Shown: positions 24,433 through 35,900 of the stretch, piece after piece
Layout of the letters: each line of letters opens with the position of its first letter
How positions within the stretch are numbered: the stretch's first letter is position 1
Assembly: GCF_003945595.2 (NCBI RefSeq)
Contig: NW_024104426.1
Location: 248,001 to 312,000, forward strand
Direction: 5' to 3'
DNA length: 64,000 bases
Source of the DNA: Pipra filicauda
Lineage: Eukaryota > Chordata > Aves > Passeriformes > Pipridae
Translations under genes and position numbers: made by a program
Notes under the pieces: model-generated
What the model was told of the DNA's origin: nothing
What the model saw: only the letters and a program-made list of their open reading frames with translations
Database searches by the model: none

Positions 24433-27400
24433 TTTTTGACCAGTCTGGGCTACTTTACATCACTTCAGCTAAATTAGAGGACTGTACAAAAGAAATAAAA
24501 ATGTATTTAAATCCTCTTTACAGCTCCCTCATAAAGGGAAATATCTGCAGAGGGACCTTACTCCGAATGACAATTAGTTTCACTGGACTGAATTATTTTT
24601 TCAACTAAAACAAAAAGACCCATGAGGAGGCATAAATTGCAACCTTGAGGCTGAAACACTTTGATATTCAATGAACACAAGAAATGAGCCTGACTTGCTG
24701 GTTAAGGGGCAGAGAGGAGGGAGAAGCAATGAAAGCATGCCAGCACAGTAGTGCTTTGTCTTTTGGTTTTCTTAGACAGACTCCTTCTACAGCTCTACCC
24801 CTCCTCTTATCCCGACCCTGGTCCCTGCAGCATCTCCCAGTGTTTGGGCTGAGGCAGAGCAGGAGTGAAAGGAAAGATGAGAACATGGGCAATGCAGAAA
24901 TGAGCACATCCCAGCTACAGAGAGCTTGCCTGAGTGCTGGACAGAACAGTCTACCCACGTACCCATCTTGCCTTGCACACACATGATGATGTCCCCAAAT
25001 TATAAATCTGTCATACTTGTAGATTTAGCTCCAACAGACAGTGAGCTGGCTGTTCCCTTGTGAGCAAACACCAAAGAAAAGGAAATGAACAGCTCAGATA
25101 AATGGGAGAAGCGGGTCAAGCCCACGTACCTACTTACAGTCAACTCCCATTTCCCTGTGCACCTCTGGGGAAAGGCCACCCACGCTCAGCATCTTTCCCC
25201 CTGTTGTGCCAGAGAGCAAGGTATTGCCACCCTCTCTCCTGTGCAGGTGCTGAGCGGCAAGGAAACCTGGCAGGAATGAACAGAGCCCATTCCTCCTGCT
25301 ATTTCAGGCACTGCAGCTATTGACTCTTATCAGTGGACATATCTCACCCCTATCCAAATACCATATGTCCCATAGTGCCTGCACGTGCCAGCCAGTCTTA
25401 CCAGGCTCCCTCATGCCAGCAGCCTCACTCCCCTCATTCCCAGCATTCCAGGAAGCTTGTATGCAAGCTCCCTAATGGAGCATCTTTTTATTCTGGGCCT
25501 AAGAAAACAATATATTAAGAGGAGCCAGGAAGAAATACATCACATTTGGTCTTCTCAAAGCTGCACTGGGCAAACACTGGGCACAAGCTTGTGCCACACA
25601 TTTTCCCAGGTCCATATGGAGAAGGAAAGGCTGATAAGCTCATAGTTGACTGACTTGTAGCCCACCAGGACAGGGATGGGGGCCAGGTGACATCTGAAAG
25701 CACGCAGGCAGACAGCAAAAGCTATGGGGAAGCAGATTTTCTTTAACTGGATTAGCTGCTCACAGAATATTATATCATTCTTATCTCCTCCCAATTCCAG
25801 AGCTTTCCTGACACTCATGTGTTTTATGATCCTACTATCACTAGATTGGTATTAAAGAGCAGAGGGAGCCTAAAAGAAATCAGTAAAAGCTCAGAGGCAA
25901 ATATGCAGGCTAAAAGAATAGTAGAATACTGCTGAGGTACCAAGAAGCAGGGAATCAAAACAAATGATCTTAGAGAGTATTCAAATTTCACATCAAACTA
26001 CCGATGGAGTATTCATTTCAAGGTACAAGGACAGACATTCAAGTAATAAAAAGCTCTGACAGAACTCCTAAATAACCATTGAATCTCTTTTTTACAGGCA
26101 GCAGGTTAGGACCAGGCTTATAAAGTTTCTGGAAGGTACAAGTGAAATAGTGGAGAAGATATTTTAAAGACATAGAGTATAAAAAAAGACACATGTAGAT
26201 GTTCTAACAAAATTTTGTCTCCTGCCAGTACTCCAGCCACTCCTGATTTCATATCCCCCGGCCAGAGTTAAACTAGTTTCAGCTCAAATTAGCACAGTCA
26301 TTTGGGCTGGATTTCAAAGGTGAGCTCAGCAGGCAGACCTGTTGTCTTCCTTGAAAGGCAGCACCATGTTGAGCAGATCAAAGTGCAGCTGTATTTACAT
26401 TAGCCAACCAGTTCCCAGCCATGGAAAGGCCTGGTCTGTGCCTGCTCCTGCATCTAAACAAGCCTCCCAGCTGTGACATCCACCTTAGAGACAGACCTCT
26501 TACCTTCTTCTCCAGAAAAGGAATATCAACATTTCAAACTCTCCAGAGATGAGGATAAGATGAGGATAATACCTGGCACATTGGGACAGGTATTTAGCAC
26601 ACACCTAACTCCAACCACCTGAACAATCTCACTTGTTTACGGGGGGTGTCTTCAAAACATCCATCACTTGCCTATCTCATTAAAGCAGCCTCTGAAACAG
26701 GAGGACAAGCTGACTCCTGAGTCACCCATGATGTGCTGTGATGTTCAGGTTCCTCAGGCAAGGAATATTTTGAAGAGAAAAGAATAGTTTAATACCCTCC
26801 TCTGCATTTTAATCAGGCAGAGTGAGCTGCTTCCCAGGTTTCACCTGCCTAGAAACCTTCAGAAGTTTGCTGGTTTTACTATGCAAGCTTGGCTGCTGTT
26901 GCTCTTTGCTTTGATTGCAAATGAAGATCAGAAATGGCTTTACAGCCTCTGGATCTCAGAAAACAGCTCAGCTCATTCTGCTACCTTCAGCTACCTACTG
27001 TAATCACACTAAAATATTCTAAAAATTAGAGCTCATTGTTGGTCATTTTCCCCTGCACTTGTTTGAAAACCAGAAGAGATGGATGTACACCACCTCCTCA
27101 GGTGCTGCTCTATGAACAACACTTATCAGGGTATCACAAGCTTTCATTCCCCTTATGCACAGGGACTCTGGGATTGCAAGCTGTGTAGCAGGACCAGGAG
27201 TTAGTAGAGGCTGGCTTTCTCCAAGATTCCATGTTCAAAGGTATCATGGAAACTGCTGCTGTGATCCCAGTAAGGAGATAATGGCCATGGGCAACATGAG
27301 CAAGCCAAACCCTGGCTGAAGCCCTCTGTTTTTCCCACATCCTAGAATGGGTTCCCAGTTGGTTCCACCCACCAGATTAACCCACCCCAGCTGCTCAGTA

Positions 27401-28929
27401 GAACTTGCAGGTTGTTGCTGCCAAATATGTGGAAAGTCAGAGGGGCTCTGGGGAAGTTTGGGAGCTGGCTTTGCAAGGTGGGATGTGAGAAAAGATAAAA
27501 TGTATGGGTTTGAGAGGTGTGTGTGCAATCAAGGTGATGAGGGTTTGGATTGCAGGACTGTGGGGTTTAAGAGAAGGTGATGCTGGAGGAGACAAGAATG
27601 GGATTCTTGGACTCTATTGATTTAGGTTCTCAAGAATATTTGTACTCTACCAGAAGATTTTATTTTGCTTTATTTCCAAGTATGAAGGAGATATAGCCTT
27701 TAAACCATGCTTAGGGTTCAGCACTGCAAAAGGCCAGTCTTGGATATGACTTGGTGTGAGGGAAGAAAACACTTCTGGGACCAACAGGATGGGATGTTAA
27801 ATGGTCTCATTTTCAAAATCAACATGTGGAGCCCACGTACTCATCTGAATAAGAATTCTGAAGGTCAATATTTATCCTCAAAGATGCTTGTATGGTCTGT
27901 ACTATCTTCCTCAGAGACACAGGGCACTCTAAGGCAGTAAAAGCTGGGGGTACCTGTTGAATTTTTAGTCCTGGTTGCAAACTGCACGTGCTAAAACAAA
28001 CACATTCCATTTGATTAAAAGCAACTTCTGCCCCTTCAAGGCACACAGTTTTTTATTGAGGAAAAATGTTCCTGTATAGCTTCAGGCAGTTTTTCACTGA
28101 GGAAAAATGGTCCTGTCTAGCTGCAGGTGACATTTAAAAGACGGCCCAGTATTTTTAAATATGAAAAAAAAAAAGAATTTTTAACATAAAGCATCAATGA
28201 AAATAAGGTTATTTGAGACTCATCACAATAATTAATTAGCCCACAGCCATACCACTCTTTCTAACAACTCCTCATGAGCATTTGGATTGTGCTTTTACAC
28301 ACGAACAGAACTGCAGCCTGACCTAGGACAGATATCACCATGTCCACGTGTAACTGAGATGGTGAATTAATGAACAAATCTAAGGAGACTTGAAATTCAA
28401 AAAGTTGGGTTTAAGTGTTTAAAGATCTAGTTTTTTGTAGAAAAAAAAAAGTTCTGCATAAAAACTTTTGTGATAGAAAAAAGAGATAAACAGTGATTCG
28501 GCTGAAAATATTTTGATGTTTGCATTATTATGCAAAAAAAAATAAAAATCCACAAGTGTGTTCCACAAATGGACAAACCAAACACTTAACCAACTGTTTG
28601 TTTTGAAGCACTTTGGATAACGCTCAACAGCTATTTCTCTCATCTGATGGTTCTCGAACAGCAAACGCTGATTTTTAAAAACCTTCACCTTTGAACAAGA
28701 GTAAATGTTTATTTCAGTTCCCAGCCTCTGGATTCGGTATCGATTCCACAGTTTAAAGCAGATTTCAAAAAACAGCTTTGGATAAGAGAGTAACTTGGTG
28801 ATAAGGAAACTGAAAAGTCCTTTGTGTTGTGCTGATGCCTCCATAGTGTGCTGCTCATGATTTGCACGACCTGCAAACAGAGCATGAGACATTTATTCTG
28901 ATATTTTCTACACCAGAAAAGCCCAAACT
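24433..28929. other. Intergenic region downstream of RTN1
   Basis: No coding pattern. Contains a 41-bp tandem duplication near 28.1 kb and otherwise unique sequence with short chance frames on both strands. Confidence 0.55.
28046..28127 (+). repeat. 41-bp tandem duplication
   Basis: Two adjacent copies with period 41 and a handful of mismatches; the shared core is 'gaggaaaaatgktcctgtmtagcttcag'-like. It lies about 0.8 kb beyond the RTN1 polyadenylation signal. Confidence 0.85.
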
Positions 28930-28947
28930 GTGTGCTAAGATCCTTCT

Positions 28948-28953
28948 TTTATT
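28948..28953 (-). terminator. RTN1 polyadenylation signal AATAAA
   Basis: Read on the minus strand the sequence is GTACAGCAATAAAAGAAGG, followed about 25-45 nt later by a G/T-rich stretch (GTTTGGGCTTTTCTGGTG) typical of a downstream element. Cleavage is expected near 28920-28935. It is the last AATAAA of the putative 3'UTR. Confidence 0.65.
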
Positions 28954-29065
28954 GCTGTACACGTCAGGATGTGAAAATATTAGATGAGCTAAATACTACT
29001 ATGCATGTACTACTTGTTGGACTGCACCATTGTGGTCAGGGAGTGTGTGCAGATGTCCAGGGGGG

Positions 29066-29093
<28 letters not shown>
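29066..29093 (+). repeat. (GA)14 microsatellite in the RTN1 3'UTR
   Basis: An uninterrupted GA run preceded by five further G. The transcript carries the complement, a (UC)n pyrimidine tract. Confidence 0.95.
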
Positions 29094-29096
<3 letters not shown>

Positions 29097-29951
29097 TGCT
29101 CCTTTTTGCAGAGTATGTGTCCAGTTTGCAAAAATCAAGATAAACCCAGTGGCAACAAGAGTGAGAACTTTTTACATTTAGTAACATTTATTTCTGCATT
29201 CGGTATCAAGTACATAAGTGCAAATATTCAGAGTCCATAATTAAGTCCATTAGGAACTACAGAGAATGTAATACAAATCGTAATAAATTGAACATGCTGG
29301 AACTTTCCAGTTACCATACATGTAAATCAGCCTGTCAATCCTTTACGACAAAAGTACTGGGTCTTGTTTTCTTTTCTTTTTTTTTCTTTTTTTTTTTTTT
29401 GAGTTATACAAAACTGATTACCATAAGTACCGATTACTGTTTATTTTATTTGTGCTGGAAAACACTAAAACATCAGTCTACAATTCTATATAGTTAATAA
29501 AGATGAATCCAACCAGCAACCCAGTGACGTAGAAGCAATTTTAACTATTGCATCAAGTGCGCTAAGCAGGAAAGCCCCTAGCCACATGTAACATTAAAAG
29601 TTATAGAAGCAATGCCAATAGAAGAAGGAAAAACACTAAAAAAAAATAAAATAAAAAGGTCAATATTATTTAGGCTCTCACCATCATGCACTTTATAAGC
29701 AACACAAAAAACCACATCTAGTACACTTTTCTCTTTACTATACTTTTAGTGCTTGACACAAGTGATTGCAAATATTCTAAGTGCAGAAGCAGCAGGGGAA
29801 AAGCACTGCTTCTGAGTTTTATGTTTCTAAGATTATGGTGTTGAGAAAAAAAAAGAATGATAAATTTGCAGTAAAGTGTAAGAACAGAGCTGTTTCACTC
29901 CAGATTTCCCCCTTTTTCACTACCGTGGTCGACGAATTCTTGACGTCTGCT

Positions 29952-29994
29952 TTACTCTGCCTTTCTCTTAGCACCTGGGATTTTAGCTTGAATC
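29952..29994 (-). CDS. RTN1: RTN1 last coding exon
   Basis: The coding part of the terminal exon is 43 bp, after the acceptor ggattctag|G. It encodes [13 protein letters not shown] and a TAA stop at 29952-29954. The end carries basic residues at -3 and -4, a dilysine-type ER retrieval motif. The exon continues without a break into the 3'UTR. The intron before it (about 1.5 kb) contains an old CR1 copy. Confidence 0.94.
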
Positions 29995-32900
29995 CTAGAA
30001 ATAAAGTAGAAAAAGAAAAAGAAGGATTATATGGTGAGGCAGTTATTCCATCCCAGTGGACCCCCACTTGGATTCTCATTCAGGGTTAACCTCTAGCTCA
30101 ATTTCAGTGTGTTGTCTCAACAGGTGGACTAAAGTGTAATAAGAAAAAGAAATGATGCCCATCTAGGTGTTCTTGCAGGCCTGGTTTTTGGTGGTCCATG
30201 TAACCATGGGATTTTCTCAGTGATCTTCTCCCCCCCCCTTCATTATTCCTCCATGGTCTATTGTCTGTTGAAAGCCAGGAATGAAGTCTAAAAAGAAAAT
30301 TTTCAGAACAAACTTTTAGTCCTGCCCAAGGCTAGGGATTTTGCAGAACAATAGAAATGTTTGCTACAAAGAGACCCTGAAAATCTTTGACTCAGCTTCC
30401 TACATGAGGCAGAACTATTGCCAATGCTAAATCATGTTGGCCACGTCTTTGTCTTGCTGCCTCTTGAAAACCTCCAAGGCAGGAGGTTTTGGGTCCTCTC
30501 TGTGTAGTCTGCTCCAGTTCTAATCTCCTAGTGAAAAAATTTCTCCTAATGTTCAACATCAGCCTCCTAAACTGGATTTATGTTGTTGCTCCTTGTTATA
30601 AGCAACATCTGCCACTGCTGAGAAGAGGCTGGTTGTATCATCTTGTAACTTCCCATCAAGTACTTATAGGCTGCTATGAAATCACTCCCTATCTCCCTCC
30701 TTGCCAGGCTAAATAACCCCATTTTCCTCAGCAGCTCCTCGTGAGTCACTTGCTCTCTGTACCTCACCATTTTGTAACCTTCCACTGGGTATACCTGTTA
30801 TGCATCCAGCTTTTGCAAAGCCATGGATAAAAACTGCTGAGATGTATGGATCTACCTTCCAGACCAGCCATCCTGCTTCAGTAATTCTCAAGTTTTGAGA
30901 GCAATGCTTAGACCCTCCCTGTGCCCTTGGGGATCCCACAAAAGCTTTTGGTAAAGGCAATGCATTGGGAACTAGAGCAGACTGCATCAAAAATTTCATC
31001 CAGGTGCTCCATCCATTCCACAGGGGTTTGAAACACTAAAGATGATGGTGCTTCCAGGTATGATGGTGCTTCCAGGTATTTTCTTGCTGTAACAGCGTGG
31101 TGCTCTAATTCCCACTTTGTTCACTAATGGTATTATTAACTCCCTGAACGCAAAAACCCAGGCTTAGACTGGTCAGTGGGGAAGGGAATTAACCCATTCC
31201 TTCCTGTTTGTCCTGGCCACGTATGTACATATGTATGGACTTCATACATGAACATCAGTCCCTGGTTGGGCTCCTCTGTCCACAGTTCCCCCAAATGGCA
31301 GGAGAAGGAAGAGAAGGATGTAGGGTCACAGCTCTGCCTTAGTCTGCACTCAGCTGAGGAGGGCTGTGTTCCTACAGGGGTCTGCCCTCCCACAGCCTCT
31401 CACATTCCAGGATGCGGGAAGGACATCACTGATAGGACACGGTGTCCCCAGGACCACCCAGGTCTCAGCCACCCCCAGTGCACCACGACCTCACAGCAAG
31501 AGTTCTGGCCAAGTCTGCTGCTGGACTCACTTTGCCACGACAGTGTTCATGTGGGTCCGCACGAGTCCCAAGTATTGATCAATCTGTGCCTGCAAGGAGC
31601 AAAAGGACACCAAGTCAAGCAGGCAACAACAAGGCAGAACCACCCAGACACCCGAACTGCAGCGAGAGGACAGACCTACCTGGTACTTGTCATATACAAC
31701 GGGGAGAGTAAACATAGACACCACAGCTGAGGGAGAAAAAGAGCACACTGTTATATTCCTGCAGACCAGATTCCTCCAGAGAAGAGACCTACTTCAGTGA
31801 CAAACACGTATCGTGCCACTTGGTCAGCTGATCCACCAGGGATCTCTGCATCAAAAATGCACTTTGCTGAAACCTCCCAAATATGGAATTTCCCATTGCT
31901 CTGGGACTAGTAGCTGCAAAGCCATAAACTGCAAAATAGCTCTGGCAGGAGGGACAGTGTAACGGGATAATGATTATTTACTGGAAAGGCAAATAAATGT
32001 TGATGGTTTAACTGTGGGGGAGGCACGCCGAGGATAGGCTGTTTTGTCTAAGCCAAAATCATGAGGGAGTTCAAGTTAAAAGTAGATTTTAAAAGAAATG
32101 TTGATTTTTACCCATTATCAGAAGAGTCAGGCCATTGAAGAGGGCTCCCACGTAAGTCAGCAGCCACATTAGTACTGCAAACTAAATTGAAGATGGATCA
32201 TTACATCACCTCCAGTGTCGGCATAAGAAGGAATTAGATTGCTTAACTAGCTAATATAACAGTACATTAGCCTTTTTTAATGTGGAAGGGAGTTGTTAAA
32301 TAAGGCACATTAGGAACTAGGCAGTTTTTCTGGGTGTATAAACCCCATTCTCCATTCTGATCACTGCTTCTTACCCTTTTAGCTGATTTTCACATATATT
32401 TAGGGCTTAATTGCATGCATGTAGGACTCTGCATTGAGAATGGCACAGACAAATTTCTGCATCCAATTTTTATGATGGCAGGAGTCATCCCACACAGGTT
32501 AAGCACAGCCCCAAAAGTGATAATTTCAGGGACTGAAAACCCTTGATGCTGAGAGATGGGTATATTTTCCTAAAAGTTTTAACTAATTTAGGAGCCTAAT
32601 CCACGTCTGCTCTCTTAACGATCTTCCTTTCGCTCTGACGAACACCTGCCTGGGTGTAAGGCTGAAAATCAATAATTATTTCAGCAGGGAGTGAAAAAGA
32701 CCTTCCTTCATAGTGGAAAATGCCACAGGTAGAGGAAATACAGATTAACAGAGGGAAACATCATTTTGTGGCAAAGTAACAGAAAGTATAATGCAGAGAA
32801 GCTTCTAGAACTGTGGTGGAGCTAAGCTGGTTCTGCACATTTATAAGTCCTGTATTACGCATCAATACATTCAAATGCAGAGACCCAAACCTCTAAAGTG

Positions 32901-35900
32901 CTGGAAACAAGCAGTTTTTAAATCAAAAAGGAGAGCAACTTTTATATCCGGAGCTACACAAAACTAGGTTTCGTGACAACCATGTCAACACGGGAAGCAA
33001 CTCTTTGAAATGGAGATTGATCCTCTAGAGAGGGGTTAAAAATATTTAAAGCAATCCTACTTTTAAAGAGTCCACGAGGTCCTGAACAAGAAAGAGTCTC
33101 CTCAGCTCTTTGACTGTGCTGTTGACGTATAGCTGGAGACAATCTGTGTATTTCTGGATCTGGTCCTGTGAAAGATTCATCTCCATCTCCAAGTAGGCTC
33201 TGCCAGAAACACAGGTCCGGTTACAAACCCAGGCAGGTTCACCCCCTCCCCCCAAGCAGAGCCTGGTCTTGATGGGATTTGTCTCTTTAGCGCACCCAAA
33301 AGGGGATACAAATCCTGTCTGGGGGGTTTCCTCACAAATTGCTGTGCTCTTTGAGCTACACTCATGAGTTGCAGCTCAGAACTGACCCAAGTGAAGCAGA
33401 AAGAGGCAGCACCCCAACCAGACTTTCTTTTCAGTGTGTGTTTTTTAAAACCACACTAGTTCCCTGACCTGGTTTACCAAGTAGTTGGCACAGCAGAGGA
33501 GAATGGATCACTTGTTCTCTTGGAGCAAACCTCCAGGCCCTGTGGAGTGTGGAGAGTGCACCAGCATTGGCACTGGCACCATCACCTAGGTAAGGGGTTG
33601 CTGCAGAAAAGATACAGGTAGTTTCCCCTCTGTGCCCCACAGATTCTGCCCAGAAACAATACTCCTCCTGCTTGCAGAGATACTGCATTATCATTAGCTC
33701 TAATAAAACCCTTTTCCTCTGTTTCCTTAAAATTTTCTGGAACTTTTGAATTTCAGAGGAAAAAAATCCCACGTCTTAGAGGACAACGATTTTTGCGTTG
33801 TCTTTTTTTTTCTTTTTCTCTCCTAGATCTGAGCCAACACAGCCTCGCATCTCTCGAGACACCGAACTACAGAAAATATTTTATTATTTCCCGTTTTGTG
33901 AGCAAGAAGAGAATTTTATCCAGCAGAAAAGCGGAAGCTACGGAGATGCGATTTGCCACTGGGAATGGATCGTTTGTAAGACAAACAGCCCCCGGGCCAC
34001 GACAGCAGAGCACTCACTTGAAGGGGTGGCCCTCGTCCGTCTTCTGCACAGCCTGTAGGACCGATTTGTAGATTCTGAAGCTAATGGTGGCCGAGAGGCC
34101 GGCCAGGGCCAGGTAGGCCACGACACTGACGACGCTGAACTGGGTCAGGGAGAAGAGCAGCAACAGGAGGCTGCCGAACACGATCCCTGTCTGCTTGATG
34201 TCGCGCCAGTACAACAGGTCGATAGCTGCGGAGAGAAGACAGATACGTTAAAGGCGGGAGCTGGAAGGGCATCGAGGGCGGCCACCGTGGCCACTGCGAC
34301 GCTCGGAGTGCTTGCAGGGGGGTGAAGGGAGGAGAGATGCTCCCACTCACTTCAGCACCCATGGGAACTCCCCAACGGAAGCAGCAAAGTGACTTGTGCG
34401 ACACTCTGAGGAAATTACGACCAATGACCTACTTGAAATCCTTGTTTTCCTTGCGTCTGTGCCTGGGTTAGATAAGATGGATGAGTATCTCCAACCGCAG
34501 CACGGTGGGTGGGTCTCTTGCAGCAGCAAGGCAAGAACAAGCTGGGGTTTGTGTTGTTGCCAGGGCTGTATGGAAGACTTCAACCTACCTTACTTAGTCT
34601 GGGAACTCCAGATTGTTTTTTTGCCACAAGTCCGAATGCCAAATGCTTGATCAAAACATTTTCCAATTTTGGTTGTTGATAAACGAATGAGAAAGTTTGG
34701 GACTAGCTACAATAAACCACTTTCCCATTCAAAGTTCTGATAATATAATTTTGTTATTTCCTAAGTTTTGAGAAAGGAGAAGACTCACGGTTTTACCACT
34801 GCTTAATAGTCACATGTGTAAGAAAGAATTTTTCAGATGAGGCCTTAAAATACAGAATAAACCTCTCTTGCTAATCTATTGCAACCATCTCAGAAACATT
34901 AAAAACAAAAACGCTTTCTGCTTGTTATGTAACTTTCCATGGGGGAAAGTTGTTCCATGGGGGCTATGGCTTAGAACAAAACAAGTGCATAAAACCATTT
35001 TCAACTAATGTAATTTTACATTTGTAAAGCAGTTAATTTTTACAGGGTTTTTCACACATTCTGTATAGTCTACTTCAACCTCGCCAGCAAAAAATCTTAC
35101 CATCAGGAACAGACACTATAAAAGCAAAGTTTTATGAAAGGACTGTGGAATATCTAGTCCAGAAAGGTGAACTGAATTTATTTTCTACCGACAGCTTTTT
35201 TCCTGCGAGGACTTTCTATCCAGCCAAAGAACATGTTCATGACAATCTAAACAAAACAGCTTTAATTTCACACACTGCACAAGTCCTCATGAACAGCTTG
35301 AACACACCACCAGCCAAACAGATTTCAGAGATGCCTCTTGTCAAATCATTCCAAACAAAGAGTAAATTCAGGAAAATTGCAATCTGTACAAAACAAAAAA
35401 AAAAAGTCACAGATACAAAAAGAAACAAAATTAATCCAGCCTAGTAGTTCTTATCATCTAATCTCCAAAAACTGTGAGTCACCATGCCTTGTTTGCCTTG
35501 AGTCAATGAGGTATATTACTCGTTAATGTTACATGTATAAGTGTTGCTTTTCAAAGTGATGGGCTCGAATGCAAAAACTGCTGTCGTATTACTGAGCTCT
35601 TTTCTCTTCATGTAACATTCCCATCCTGCTATGTTCTCCATCAACATACACTACATAATAACCTTTTACTATTTTTGAGTGCCAACATTCAGCACCAGAC
35701 TCGTGATCATGAGCACACATGACCAGATCTATGGGCTGCATGGAAGCCATGGGAAAAGGGACCTTGGTGCATGTTTTGGGATCCTGTGTGCTGACTTCAC
35801 GGAACAGGGACTAGGCTGGAGTCTTTCCAGATATATGCCGAGGTCTCCTTCTTGCAGAAGCCCTGGGGCATGGATACTTAAACTTTCTATCACACAAAAC

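Larger units (their letters stand above)
28930..29951 (-). other. RTN1: RTN1 3' untranslated region
   Basis: About 1 kb between the stop codon and a polyadenylation signal. It is AT-rich and contains, in transcript sense, an A-rich tract (complement of 29370-29400) and a (CU)14 repeat (complement of 29066-29093). Two or three further AATAAA words (29440-29450, 29187-29192) could serve as alternative sites. The upper end is fixed by the stop codon; the lower end is inferred. Confidence 0.75.

Noticed and set aside
31176..31730. 184-codon plus-strand open frame
   Set aside because: It lies antisense across two RTN1 coding exons and their intron. The openness comes from the opposite-strand coding sequence and GC-richer context, and no family is recognised.
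34347..34650. Frames on both strands next to the first RHD exon
   Set aside because: They lie in the intron beyond a clear ctccgcag acceptor at 34226 and have no reticulon similarity.
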